Below the pieces are notes generated by a model. That model did not search any database, had not been told where the DNA came from, and worked only from the letters and a program-made list of their open reading frames with translations. A program made the translations under genes and the position numbers. This document shows, one piece after another, positions 1 through 8,841 of a DNA stretch of 64,000 bases (position 1 is its first letter; the number at the start of each line of letters is the position of its first letter). This stretch comes from Qipengyuania aestuarii (lineage in GTDB: Bacteria; Pseudomonadota; Alphaproteobacteria; Sphingomonadales; Sphingomonadaceae), in assembly GCF_019711535.1 (NCBI RefSeq), contig NZ_JAIGNP010000003.1, positions 62,001 to 126,000 of the forward strand, read 5' to 3'.

Positions 1-491
1 TGCGCATGCTGCGGAACACGATGGGCGGGATCTGCGATCCGAACACCGCCTGGATGCTCTGCCGCAGCCTTGAAACGGTCGAACTGCGCATGAGCCGCGC
101 TGGCGAGAACGCCGCGAAGGTGTGCGATTTCCTGTCGAAGCACGATAAGGTCGAAGGTCTCGGCTATCTCGGCATGATAAAGGACAAGCGCCAGCAGGAC
201 ATTTATGACCGCCACTGCCTGGGCGCAGGGTCTACCTTCTCACTGCTGCTGAAGGGCGGCGAGGCCGAATGCTTCCGCTTCCTCGACAGCCTCAAGATCG
301 CCAAGCTCGCGGTCAGCCTCGGCGGGACTGAAACGCTGGCAAGCCATCCGGCATCGATGACCCACCTGTCGGTCGCAGAAGGGCGCCGCGCTGAACTGGG
401 CATATCGGACAATCTCGTGCGCATATCGATCGGCATCGAAGATGCGGACGACCTCATCGCCGACTTCGAACAGGCGCTGGAGGCAGTCTGA
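1..491 (+). CDS. Cys/Met-metabolism PLP-dependent enzyme, C-terminal part
   Basis: This is the 3' end of a gene entering from the left edge; about 163 codons are visible and no start lies in the window. The visible part matches the C-terminal domain of the cystathionine gamma-synthase / methionine gamma-lyase family of pyridoxal-phosphate enzymes. The stretch SLGGTETLASHPASMTH is the conserved region that binds the substrate carboxylate, and the end RISIGIEDADDLIADFEQ is the usual family C-terminus. The lysine that binds PLP is upstream, outside the window, so synthase and lyase cannot be told apart. The next gene begins at this stop codon, so the two are probably cotranscribed. Confidence 0.85.
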   Translation, partial: RMLRNTMGGICDPNTAWMLCRSLETVELRMSRAGENAAKVCDFLSKHDKVEGLGYLGMIKDKRQQDIYDRHCLGAGSTFSLLLKGGEAECFRFLDSLKIAKLAVSLGGTETLASHPASMTHLSVAEGRRAELGISDNLVRISIGIEDADDLIADFEQALEAV

Positions 492-1381
492 TCCGCATCG
501 GTTTTCTGGCCTGCGCGGATACGCTGCCCGGCGGCGGGCCGCGCAGGGGCGATGCCTTTGAACACGATCTCGAGGTCGGCGCATTGCGTCCGGCCTTCGA
601 GGCGGCAGGGCTGAAGCTGGTCGAAATCGACTGGCGGGCCCCGCTGGAGGACTTTGCCGATATTGCGCTCGTGCTGCTCGGGACGGCTTGGGATTATCAG
701 GATCACTTCGACGACTTCGTTGCGAAACTGGAAGCGCTGGAAGCGCGCGGCATCAGAGTATGCAATCCGTCGCGAGTCGTGCGCTGGAACGGCGACAAGC
801 GGTACCTGAAGCAACTCGGTGATGCCGGGGTGACCACTATCCCGACCTTGTGGTTCGACGAGGTCAAAAGCAGCGATGTCGCTATCGCGCTCGACGCCTT
901 CGAAGCGACCCGCGTGGTCGTGAAGCGCCAGATCGGCGCGGGCGGACTTGGCCAGCACAGCTTCGGCCACGACGCCCTACCCCAGCCCGGATGGCGCATG
1001 GGTCAACCGGCGATGATCCAGCCATTCCTGCCCAGCGTGGTCGAGGAAGGGGAATATACCTTCGTTTTCATCGATGGCGAATACAGCCACGGCGTCCTGA
1101 AACGCGCTGCCGAGGGTGAGTATCGCATCCAGTCACTATATGGTGGCATCGAACATGCGTTCGAGCCGCAGCCCGAGGATCTGGCCCAGGCCAGCGCCGT
1201 ATTCGCCGCATTGCCCTTTGAGGATATGCTCTACTGCCGCGTGGACATGGCCCGGCTTCCTTCGGGTGAACTGGCGGTGATGGAAGCGGAAGCTATCGAA
1301 CCTTACCTTTATCCCGAACAGGCAAGTGACTTGGGAGAAAGGATGGCAGCTTCTGTTACCCGGCGTCTGCAAAGTCTTTGA
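491..1381 (+). CDS. ATP-grasp domain protein with missing canonical start codon
   Basis: The protein resembles the family of about 300-residue proteins with a glutathione-synthetase-like ATP-grasp fold whose substrate is unknown. Family-like segments include LLGTAWDYQDH, VVKRQIGAGGLGQHS (nucleotide-binding lysine region) and the late metal-binding acid region AVMEAEAIEPYLY. The first ATG, GTG or TTG in frame is the TTG at 584, but coding sequence extends upstream to the previous stop codon and reads IRIGFLACADTLPGG, which looks like the natural N-terminus of this family. At 489-493 the bases are TGATC where a TGATG stop/start overlap would be expected, so the start codon appears changed from ATG to ATC. 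Translation may start at CTG 488, ATC 491 or TTG 584. It follows the PLP enzyme gene without a gap. Confidence 0.75.
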   Translation: MRIGFLACADTLPGGGPRRGDAFEHDLEVGALRPAFEAAGLKLVEIDWRAPLEDFADIALVLLGTAWDYQDHFDDFVAKLEALEARGIRVCNPSRVVRWNGDKRYLKQLGDAGVTTIPTLWFDEVKSSDVAIALDAFEATRVVVKRQIGAGGLGQHSFGHDALPQPGWRMGQPAMIQPFLPSVVEEGEYTFVFIDGEYSHGVLKRAAEGEYRIQSLYGGIEHAFEPQPEDLAQASAVFAALPFEDMLYCRVDMARLPSGELAVMEAEAIEPYLYPEQASDLGERMAASVTRRLQSL

Positions 1382-1387
1382 CGAGCG

Positions 1388-2482
1388 CTAATCTGACTGG
1401 CTGTCTTCGGATTGATCCAGCAAGCCCCTTTCGTCGGGAAGAACGTAAGATACCAGCGTCGTACAATTAGTCGCGCCCTTCCCGTCGGCTTCATATTTGG
1501 CTCGTTTGATCATCATCTCCGCAGCCGTACCGAAAGCGCTGGCCGGCTGAGCATCGACCACTTCGACGTTTCCGGTTTCTCCCCACGAAGCGACATCGTA
1601 ACGGACAAGCGCCCAGCCTTCTATCAGCCGCCGTTCGAACGCTTCCGGATAACGCAGGACCGGAGGGAAGTCCCAGTCGGGCAAGCCTTCGCAGGACCCG
1701 TCGGACTGGGGTTTCTCTGGCGCAGGCAACCGCACAGGATTGCGCCAATAGGGATAAAGGCAGCCGGATTTGGGCGTGCCACTTGCGAAGCGCGATTCGC
1801 TGATCGCTGTGAGACCCGCATCATCCAGCGTCTCATTGCCAGTACTTGCCACCACCTTTACCGCCCGTGTTTCACCATCCTCACCAATGTCGAACCCGAT
1901 CAGCGTCCAAGCGCGCGCGCCGGGCTTGCCTGGAAGCTTCGCGAACTCCGGCATCACCGTGACCAATTGCTGGGGGCGAGGTGCCTTGGCGCACTCGGTC
2001 GAACCATATACGCGGTCCCACACCTCTCTCGGCGGCCTTGGGCCATCTGGCGAGATACTGAGCGAAATCAACTCGGCAAAGGGCGCTTGCTCGACCGTGG
2101 CGGTGCTTGCGCGGTAACTTATGCGGCAATCCTCGGCTGGCATGCCAGCCTCAAATCGGCTCCCGGCCAAAGCAGCGGGCGCATCTGCGAAGGTCCGCTC
2201 GGATCCGCTGGCCCAGTCGATCGAATGTGGACGCCCCTCTTCGTCGATTGCGAAAGCAAGCGTCAGGAGGTCATCGCCATTCCGCAGATTGCCGACGACC
2301 GTATTGAACGGTCGCAAAATATCCCCACCCCGTGGGGCAGCGCCATTCGCACATTCCACTTCGCCAGGAAACCACATGGCGATCTCCGTCGGATTTTTTT
2401 GAGAAATTGTAACTACAGGCGGAGGGACCGTTGCAGCAGCGAGCGCGGACTAAAGCGAAGAGATATAAGCTGTAAAAGCCAT
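1388..2482 (-). pseudogene. Secreted TonB C-terminal-domain protein, signal peptide broken by an amber codon
   Basis: An intact frame of 329 codons starts at ATG 2377. The end of the protein (RRLIEGWALVRYDV, then EVVDAQPASAF) is a TonB C-terminal domain, and at least one more degenerate copy (WTLIGFDIGEDGETRAVKVV) precedes it, as in sphingomonad TonB-C proteins that are exported rather than membrane-anchored. The same frame extends upstream to an ATG at 2480-2482 with a GGGGA ribosome site, reading MAFTAYISSL, a TAG at 2450-2452, then SALAAATVPPPVV. This looks like a signal peptide interrupted by one stop codon. If real, translation could resume at 2377 but the product would stay in the cytoplasm. 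A sequencing error or amber read-through are alternatives. It is convergent with the ATP-grasp gene, six bases apart. Confidence 0.65.
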
Positions 2483-2573
2483 GCCGATCCCCGATTAGCA
2501 GGCTTGAAGCGTAGAATAGTCAGTATTGCCGTCAACTCGATTTTTCGAGCGTCGTAAAACGGATCGGCAAGGC

Positions 2574-2849
2574 TCAGATTTCCAGCACCTTTCGCGCTGC
2601 AGGACTGAGTTTGTGCATGAAACGCACCCCGGCTTCGCCGCCCTGAACCCAAACGATTTGTCCGGCTAGATCGGTTTGTTCGTCGAGCTCGAAGAAGATC
2701 GTGGTGCCCTTGTTCACATAGCCGTCGAACAGTTGGATGCGGCAGCCGGTGTCCGAAATGTCGCAAAGAATTGCCTGGGCCCGCTCCACGGGAATTCGGC
2801 AATGCAAAACGATATCGGTCCCGCGGCGAACATTTGTGCGTGCCTTCAT
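2574..2849 (-). CDS. PilZ domain protein
   Basis: The product is 91 residues and consists of a single PilZ domain, a module that binds the second messenger cyclic di-GMP. The two ligand-binding elements are visible: an arginine-rich RTNVRRG near the N-terminus and DISDTGCRI about 28 residues later. I chose ATG 2849 because GGGAGGG lies four bases before it; the frame is open further upstream to 2921 but that part is not PilZ-like. The protein has no attached output domain, so it probably acts on a partner protein. No neighbouring cyclic di-GMP enzyme is visible. Confidence 0.85.
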   Translation of the reverse strand: MKARTNVRRGTDIVLHCRIPVERAQAILCDISDTGCRIQLFDGYVNKGTTIFFELDEQTDLAGQIVWVQGGEAGVRFMHKLSPAARKVLEI

Positions 2850-2939
2850 CAAACCCTCCCAGCTTCGGGTGGCTGATATCGCCGAACCCCCGAAAGAAGG
2901 GTTAATGTCGCGTTGATACAAGCTGGGCGCCGGAGGGGC

Positions 2940-3473
2940 TCAACCCTTCCATTCGCGCCGCTCTTCGGCCGATTTCAGAATTTCGTACGCGAGTTGGTAT
3001 TTCTGGAAAGCCTCCGCGGCGTCCTTGTCGCCCGGCTTTACATCCGGATGCACGGCTTTTGCCTTGACCCGCCACGCCTTTTTGACTGCCGCGAAATCCG
3101 CATCGGATTCCAGTTCGAGCACCTCCAGCGCGCGCATTTCATCGGCCGAACGGCTGCCATCGCCCGCGCCGCCCCAGCCATAATGCTGCGCTTCGGCATA
3201 GCCAGCGTTCTCCGCCTGCTCGCTCTTGGTGCGCGCTTCCTTCTCCGCCTTGTCCAGCCCTTCGAAATAATCCCACTTGGAATTGTATTCCGCCGCATGC
3301 TTCTGGCAGAAATACCAGCGCTTGGGGCTGTTGGGCGATTTGGGGGCCGGGCAATCGCCGCGCTCTTCGCAGCCGTAGCGATCGCACAGCCGCACCGTGG
3401 CGGCTTCGCGGCTTTCTTCGTAACCACGCCAGCGGGGGAAGCCCCAGTCGTTCGAACGCCGTGCTTTCGCCAT
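2940..3473 (-). CDS. J-domain (DnaJ-like) protein
   Basis: The 177-residue protein has a C-terminal J domain (about residues 115-175) containing the HPD triad in the segment VHPDVKPGDKD; this domain stimulates the ATPase of Hsp70 (DnaK). The N-terminal part contains CDRYGCEERGDCPAP and YFCQKHAAEYN, a cysteine-containing region with the look of a small zinc-binding segment, which is common in the alphaproteobacterial form of this protein. There is no glycine-rich linker or DnaJ zinc finger, so it is a specialised co-chaperone rather than DnaJ. It is separated from pal by a terminator and is probably a single-gene unit. Confidence 0.85.
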   Translation of the reverse strand: MAKARRSNDWGFPRWRGYEESREAATVRLCDRYGCEERGDCPAPKSPNSPKRWYFCQKHAAEYNSKWDYFEGLDKAEKEARTKSEQAENAGYAEAQHYGWGGAGDGSRSADEMRALEVLELESDADFAAVKKAWRVKAKAVHPDVKPGDKDAAEAFQKYQLAYEILKSAEERREWKG

Positions 3474-3580
3474 CAGCGGAGGGGCGCATTTTTATGGGAT
3501 AAGGCGGGCATGGGCGCCAATTTAGGGATACTGGCGGTATTGGCAAGGAAAGGCGGCCCTTTTCGCGGGAGACGCTCAAA

Positions 3581-3609
3581 CAAAAAGCCCCGGCGCTGGG
3601 GCCGGGGCT
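3581..3609 (-). terminator. Rho-independent terminator of the tol-pal operon
   Basis: The inverted repeat AGCCCCGG / CCGGGGCT (3586-3593 and 3602-3609) is followed on the minus strand by a run of five T. It lies 24 bases past the pal stop codon and before the J-domain gene. Confidence 0.8.
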
Positions 3610-3632
3610 CGATGTAGGTTAACCGATAAAGA

Positions 3633-4145
3633 TCAGTTGATCGTCACCGTAGCTGCGCGGCGGTTCTGCGCCCATGCAGATTCGTTCGAGCCAAGCGCGA
3701 CCGGACGCTCCTTGCCGTAGCTGATCGTACGGATGCGGGAGGCCGGGATACCGAGCGATACGAGGTAGTTCTTAGCCGAATTGGCGCGACGTTCGCCAAG
3801 GGCGAGGTTGTATTCACGCGTACCGCGCTCGTCGGCATGACCTTCGATGGTGAAGGTGACGCTGGGGTACTGGTTGAAATACTGCGCCTGACGCTGGAGC
3901 TTGGCGCTGTCTTCTGCGTCGATGTTGTACTGATCGGTGTCGAAATAGACGATCGAGTTCGCCTGACCGACAGCCTGCAGGAAATGCTCCATGCTGCCCA
4001 CGCCGGGCGCTGTCGTCGTTGGCGTCGGGGTCGGCGTAGTGTTGTCGACCGGCGGCGGCGGAATTTCTTCCGGAGCTTTCTTCTGGCAGGCTGCCAGCGC
4101 AAGCGCCGACGTCATGATCATTGCAGTAGCAAAACGGGTATTCAT
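3633..4145 (-). CDS. pal: Peptidoglycan-associated lipoprotein Pal
   Basis: The 170-residue protein starts with a lipoprotein signal peptide ending in the lipobox LAAC, then a short proline/threonine-rich linker, then an OmpA-like peptidoglycan-binding domain (about residues 60-168). The segment TIEGHADERGTREYNLALGERR contains the conserved diaminopimelate-binding Asp and Arg of Pal. The lipoprotein sits in the outer membrane, binds peptidoglycan and interacts with TolB to draw the outer membrane inward during division. It is the last gene of the tol-pal operon, preceded by AAAAGGGGAC as ribosome site and followed by a terminator. Confidence 0.95.
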   Translation of the reverse strand: MNTRFATAMIMTSALALAACQKKAPEEIPPPPVDNTTPTPTPTTTAPGVGSMEHFLQAVGQANSIVYFDTDQYNIDAEDSAKLQRQAQYFNQYPSVTFTIEGHADERGTREYNLALGERRANSAKNYLVSLGIPASRIRTISYGKERPVALGSNESAWAQNRRAATVTIN

Positions 4146-4224
4146 AAAGCTGTCCCCTTTTAAACAGCGGTGGAACTCTTTTTAGGCCCCGGACTTAACC
4201 GTCCCCATGAATAGACCAATGATC

Positions 4225-5607
4225 TTAAGGCAGGATCGGTCCCCAGGCCGGATCCGAGGCATCGACCGGGGTCGGCAGGCTGCGTTCGTTTTCACCGGTC
4301 AGGTCGACCTGCCACAGCGAAGTCTTGCCTGTGTTGCGTTCGGTGCGGAAGAACTGGATGATGCGGCCGTTGGGCGCCCAGGTCGGCGCTTCATCCTGCC
4401 AGCCACGCGTCAACGTGCGGACATTGCCGCCTGACGGGGTCATCACCGACACATTGAAGCTGCTGGAATTGGTGAAGGCGATCTGGTCACCGCGGGGACT
4501 CCATTCGGGCGTCGCGCAGCGCGAGCCGCCAAAGCTGATCCGGCGCTGGTTCGAGCCGTCGGAATTCATCACGTAGCATTGCTGCGCGCCCGAACGGTCG
4601 CTTTCGAAAACGATGCTTCTGCCGTCAGGCGAATAGGACCCGCCGATGTCGATGCCGGGCGCGTCGGTCAGCCGTTCGCTGCGGCCGCCCTGCGCGGAAA
4701 CACGATAGATATCCGTATTGCCGCCAACGGCCATGGAATAGAGGATCCAGCGACCGTCCGGGCTCCAGCGCGGCGCGAAGGTCGGATTTTCGCTCTGGGT
4801 GACCAGCGTCTGTTTTCCGGTGCCGATGTCGTAGACATAAATGCGCGGATTGCCGTCGACATAGCTCAGATAGACCAGCTTCTTGTAATCGGGCGAATAG
4901 CGCGGCGTCAGCGCAGTGGAGCGGCCGGTGGTGATGAAGCGGTGGTTCGCACCATCGCTGTCCATGATGGCGAGGCGCTTCGTGCGGTTATCCTTAGGGC
5001 CGGTTTCCGCAATATAGGCGATACGGCTGTCGAAGAACGGGCTTTCCCCGGTCAGGCGCGAATAGACGAGATCGGCGCACTTATGCGCAGCGCGGCGCCA
5101 GTCAGCGGGAGCAACAACCCAACCTTCGGCGACAAGGCGCTGCTGCAGCGCCATATCGTAGAGATAGCAGCCGACGGTCAGCCGGTCATCGCTCCGCGCG
5201 CGGACATAGCCGTGGACCAGCATTTCCGCCCCGCGCACTCCCCAGGTCGACCAGACCGGCGCCGTGATGTTGGCGAAACTCGGCTTAGGCAGGGAATCTG
5301 GCCCGGTCGGCTTGAACAGCCCGTTGTTGCGCAGATCGGAGGTGATCACGCGGGCAAGTTCGAGTCCCAGCGCTTCGGTGCCGTTGGCATTGGCAGGCGT
5401 GGGCGCATTGCGATCGGTGGCGAAGGCGGGGATGGCGATGCCGAGATCGTCAAGATTGCCTTCGAAGCTGACTGAGCCGGTAAGCCCCTCCTCTTCCTCG
5501 ATCGTCTCGACCTCCTGGCCTTCGCCGATCGGCTCTCCAAGATCCTGGTTCTGCGCCGCAAGTGGGCTGGCCGCGAACGCGAGGGTGGCGATGATGAGTT
5601 TCTTCAT
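4225..5607 (-). CDS. tolB: Tol-Pal system periplasmic protein TolB
   Basis: The 460-residue protein has a Sec signal peptide (MKKLIIATLAFAASPLAAQ), an N-terminal TolB domain, and a six-bladed beta-propeller in which repeated motifs such as PRWSPDGRWILYSM, YSPDGRSIVFESD and PTWAPNGRIIQFF can be read. TolB links TolA and Pal in the periplasm. The start at 5607 overlaps the tolA stop as ATGA, which indicates translational coupling; a longer frame from 5622 lacks support. An acidic stretch (ETIEEEEG) follows the signal peptide and is a local peculiarity. Confidence 0.95.
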   Translation of the reverse strand: MKKLIIATLAFAASPLAAQNQDLGEPIGEGQEVETIEEEEGLTGSVSFEGNLDDLGIAIPAFATDRNAPTPANANGTEALGLELARVITSDLRNNGLFKPTGPDSLPKPSFANITAPVWSTWGVRGAEMLVHGYVRARSDDRLTVGCYLYDMALQQRLVAEGWVVAPADWRRAAHKCADLVYSRLTGESPFFDSRIAYIAETGPKDNRTKRLAIMDSDGANHRFITTGRSTALTPRYSPDYKKLVYLSYVDGNPRIYVYDIGTGKQTLVTQSENPTFAPRWSPDGRWILYSMAVGGNTDIYRVSAQGGRSERLTDAPGIDIGGSYSPDGRSIVFESDRSGAQQCYVMNSDGSNQRRISFGGSRCATPEWSPRGDQIAFTNSSSFNVSVMTPSGGNVRTLTRGWQDEAPTWAPNGRIIQFFRTERNTGKTSLWQVDLTGENERSLPTPVDASDPAWGPILP

Positions 5608-6413
5608 TGGGCTAGTCTCCAATCGAAGCTGAAGGGGCCGACGACCTTCCAGGCTTCGTAATATTCTTCGGGAAGATTGAAGGGGGCAGCAAGCTGGACC
5701 GCGCGGATCGCCTGCTCGGCATGGCGGCTGGCCTGCGCCCTGTTGGTATCGTTGATCCCGGTCTGCCGCACGACTGTCGGCCTGCCGGAAAGGCTACCGT
5801 CGCTGTTCAGGCGAAACCGTAAAAAGGTCGTGATTTGCTCGACTTCCGGCCCGCTGGGCGGTTGCCAATGCGGCTTTATGTCGCGGGCAATCGACTGCAC
5901 CAGCGAAGCCTTTGTGCTCGCCCCGATTTTGGACGCCGGCGTGCGCGTGTCAGTGGTCGTGGTGCTATCACCCGCTCCGGCGAGGAAATCACTGCCGATC
6001 GCAGAGCCGCCGCCCTTCTCCGCGGCCTTGGGCTTGGGCTGCGGCTTCGCCGTTTCGCGCGGTTTTTCACGGCGGGGCTGAGGCTTTTGCGCAGGGGCCG
6101 GCACCGGCGACTGGACCTTGGGCCTGGGCCGCTCGACAACCGGCTCGCTCGGCGCTTGGAGTATTTCCGGAGTGGGTGCAGGCACATCGGACAAGGTCGG
6201 GGCGATGGCTGCAGCACTTTCGGGTACAGGATCGGGCGCTGTCGATTCCAGCCCGACATCTTCTGCCAGGCTCACCACCATGCGTTCGGGCTTGGTAATC
6301 GGGGGCGTCTCCTGCAGCGCCTGAATCACCAGTCCGGCCAGGACCAGCAGATGCAGCGCAACGGCCACGATCAGCCCGGTGCGCTCTTCTCCCCTGATGC
6401 CGATTGCTGCCAT
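5604..6413 (-). CDS. tolA: TolA-like energy transducer (TonB/TolA family)
   Basis: The 269-residue protein has one N-terminal membrane helix (about residues 14-33, VAVALHLLVLAGLVIQAL), a long proline-, lysine- and alanine-rich periplasmic arm (residues 45-150) and a globular C-terminal domain of the TolA/TonB type (residues 165-269). It transmits energy from the TolQR proton channel to Pal through TolB. The assignment rests on its place between tolR and tolB and on the domain order; the arm is proline-rich rather than the alanine-helical arm of the E. coli protein, as is usual in sphingomonads. Confidence 0.9.
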   Translation of the reverse strand: MAAIGIRGEERTGLIVAVALHLLVLAGLVIQALQETPPITKPERMVVSLAEDVGLESTAPDPVPESAAAIAPTLSDVPAPTPEILQAPSEPVVERPRPKVQSPVPAPAQKPQPRREKPRETAKPQPKPKAAEKGGGSAIGSDFLAGAGDSTTTTDTRTPASKIGASTKASLVQSIARDIKPHWQPPSGPEVEQITTFLRFRLNSDGSLSGRPTVVRQTGINDTNRAQASRHAEQAIRAVQLAAPFNLPEEYYEAWKVVGPFSFDWRLAQ

Positions 6414-6422
6414 GGTCGCTGG

Positions 6423-6902
<480 letters not shown>

Positions 6903-6903
6903 G

Positions 6904-7605
6904 TCAGCGCTGCTCCAGCTGGCGGCTGAAGCTGGCGTGCAGCTTGTCGGAGAAGCGGGTCAGGCGGATTTCAAACCGCTCGACCGAATGGCTGAAGCGG
7001 TTGTAGGCAATCACCGCCGGGATGGCGGCGAACAGGCCGATGGCCGTGGCAAAGAGCGCTTCGGAAATACCGGGGGCGACGACTGCCAGTGACGAGCTTT
7101 CCTGTGCGCCGATCTGAAAAAAGCTGTTCATGATCCCCCACACCGTGCCGAACAGGCCGACGAAGGGAGCCACCGAACCGACGGTGGCGAGGAAGTTAAG
7201 CCGTTCCGCTACCTCGTCAGCTTCCTGTGCGACCTGGCTTTCCATGGCTGCGGCGATCCGGTTGCGCAGCGCCTCGCGATCCCGGATTTCGCCCTTCGTC
7301 GAACGGCGCCATTCGGCCACGCCCGCTTGCGCGACGCGGGCGGAAGGAATGTCCTTATTGCCCCGCTCGCTCATGAAGCGGTCGAACTGGTCGGCCTGCC
7401 AGAATTCGGTTTCGTAGCGCGTCTGGGCGGATTTCATCCGGCTCATGCGCAGAGTGAAGGAGATGATGATGGTCCAGACCCAGATGCTGGCAAGGATCAG
7501 ACCCGCCATCACGGCCTGCACCACGATATCGGCATCGAGGAAAAGCTGGACCGGATCGAGCCGGGTCGGCGCGGCAATCGCGATTAGGGATAAAGTCGTC
7601 ATCAA
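6904..7605 (-). CDS. tolQ: Tol-Pal proton channel protein TolQ (ExbB family)
   Basis: The 233-residue protein belongs to the MotA/TolQ/ExbB family. Three membrane segments are visible: about residues 28-50, 140-160 (TVGSVAPFVGLFGTVWGIMN, the conserved core) and 175-200 (ISEALFATAIGLFAAIPAVI). It forms a pentamer around TolR and carries the proton flux. Its ATG at 7605 overlaps the ybgC stop codon (ATGA), so both belong to one operon. Confidence 0.95.
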   Translation of the reverse strand: MMTTLSLIAIAAPTRLDPVQLFLDADIVVQAVMAGLILASIWVWTIIISFTLRMSRMKSAQTRYETEFWQADQFDRFMSERGNKDIPSARVAQAGVAEWRRSTKGEIRDREALRNRIAAAMESQVAQEADEVAERLNFLATVGSVAPFVGLFGTVWGIMNSFFQIGAQESSSLAVVAPGISEALFATAIGLFAAIPAVIAYNRFSHSVERFEIRLTRFSDKLHASFSRQLEQR

Positions 7606-8069
7606 TCCTCAGTCGTATCGACAAAACGCGCGAAAGCTTCGCGCCATGGGGCAGGCTGGCGGATTGGCCGCCCGCCCGGTGAAACGAAGCCGACGCGCAA
7701 ATGTGCCTCGGCCAGCAATTCGTCGCCGCGCGAAGCTGTCTGGTGCATTCGGCAGGATGCGGCCTTCAATTCCGTGCAGCAGGTCTCGATGACAATGTCG
7801 TCGTCGAGCTTTGCAGGACGCAAATATTTGAGGTTAATCTCGGAAACGGCATAAGCGCCGCCGCCTTCCTCGATCGCGGCCCGCTGGTCTATCTCCAGCC
7901 GGCGTAGCAGATCGGACCGGGCGCGTTCGAACCAGCGCAGATAGTTGGCGTGATAGACGATGCCGGAAAGGTCGGTGTCCTCATAATAGGCGCGCACCGC
8001 ATACAAATGCCGGTCGCCGTCGATTACGCCGTCGGGGGTGTTGGGCCTCACGTCCATAGGCGCCCGCAT
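7602..8069 (-). CDS. ybgC: Tol-Pal-associated acyl-CoA thioesterase YbgC
   Basis: The 155-residue protein is a hotdog-fold thioesterase. The family signature YYEDTDLSGIVYHANYLRWF, including the catalytic aspartate, lies at about residues 28-47. YbgC hydrolyses acyl-CoA or acyl-ACP thioesters and is the first gene of the tol-pal cluster in most Gram-negative bacteria. The start could also be the ATG at codon 5 (8057). It is the first gene of this operon; upstream lies the end of the histidine operon on the same strand, 59 bases away. Confidence 0.93.
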   Translation of the reverse strand: MRAPMDVRPNTPDGVIDGDRHLYAVRAYYEDTDLSGIVYHANYLRWFERARSDLLRRLEIDQRAAIEEGGGAYAVSEINLKYLRPAKLDDDIVIETCCTELKAASCRMHQTASRGDELLAEAHLRVGFVSPGGRPIRQPAPWREAFARFVDTTED

Positions 8070-8127
8070 CTAGCGCACCGCCCGAACAGCGTGCAATCGC
8101 AAACGACGAAGCGACTCTTGGGCGCGA

Positions 8128-8508
8128 CTAACGACGCGCAATCATCGGGCCGAGTGGTTCACCCCCGAAGAGATGGACATGCAGATGCGGAACTTCCTGT
8201 CCGCCATGCGCGCCGACATTGGCCATCATCCGGTATCCCGGCTCGACCAGCCCCTTGTCCCGCGCCACCTTTCCAACGGCGCGCACGAAACCGGCAATTT
8301 CCTCCGCCCCGGCCTTGGCACTGAAATCGTCCCAGCTGACATAGCGCCCCTTGGGGATCACCAGCGTGTGCACTTCGGCCTGCGGATTGATGTCCTCGAA
8401 GGCGTAGGCCCAATCGTCCTCGTAAACTTTGGTCGAAGGAATTTCGCCGCGCAGGATCTTGGCGAAGATATTCTCGTCGTCATACGGCTTCGTCGCGTCG
8501 ATCGGCAT
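8128..8508 (-). CDS. HIT (histidine triad) family protein
   Basis: The 126-residue protein carries the histidine triad HLHVHLFGG close to its C-terminus, which defines HIT nucleotide hydrolases/transferases (Hint branch, purine nucleoside phosphoramidase type). It starts with ENIFAKILRGEIPSTKVYED, the standard Hint N-terminus. Its ATG overlaps the stop codon of hisE (ATGA), so it is translated as part of the histidine operon, an arrangement common in alphaproteobacteria. Confidence 0.93.
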   Translation of the reverse strand: MPIDATKPYDDENIFAKILRGEIPSTKVYEDDWAYAFEDINPQAEVHTLVIPKGRYVSWDDFSAKAGAEEIAGFVRAVGKVARDKGLVEPGYRMMANVGAHGGQEVPHLHVHLFGGEPLGPMIARR

Positions 8509-8822
8509 CAGGCACTCCTGCTCGCTTTTTCGTCAAGGCCCGACACGCCCTCGCGCCGGTCCAGTTCGGCCATGACTTCATCCAGCGCCACGCCCTTTTT
8601 CTGCAGCAGCACCAACAGATGCATCAGCAGATCGGCGCTTTCGGATATCAGTTCCTCGCGCGGCCCGCTCATCGCGGCGATCACGGTTTCGACGGCTTCT
8701 TCGCCCACTTTCTGGGCGATCTCGGCCAGCCCCTTACTGTTGAGCCTCGCGACATAGCTTTCATCGGGCGAGGCGGTGAGGCGCTTGGCGATAGTGGCTT
8801 CGAGGCGGGTCAGCGTGTCCAT
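8508..8822 (-). CDS. hisE: Phosphoribosyl-ATP diphosphatase HisE
   Basis: The 104-residue protein has the MazG-like all-alpha fold of His[15 protein letters not shown] and [13 protein letters not shown] contain the acidic metal-binding residues. It catalyses the second step of histidine biosynthesis, hydrolysis of phosphoribosyl-ATP to phosphoribosyl-AMP. I chose ATG 8822 ([14 protein letters not shown]); the open frame reaches further upstream into the hisF region without similarity. The stop overlaps the HIT gene start. Confidence 0.93.
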   Translation of the reverse strand: MDTLTRLEATIAKRLTASPDESYVARLNSKGLAEIAQKVGEEAVETVIAAMSGPREELISESADLLMHLLVLLQKKGVALDEVMAELDRREGVSGLDEKASRSA

Positions 8823-8841
8823 GTTCGGTATCCTACGGTCT

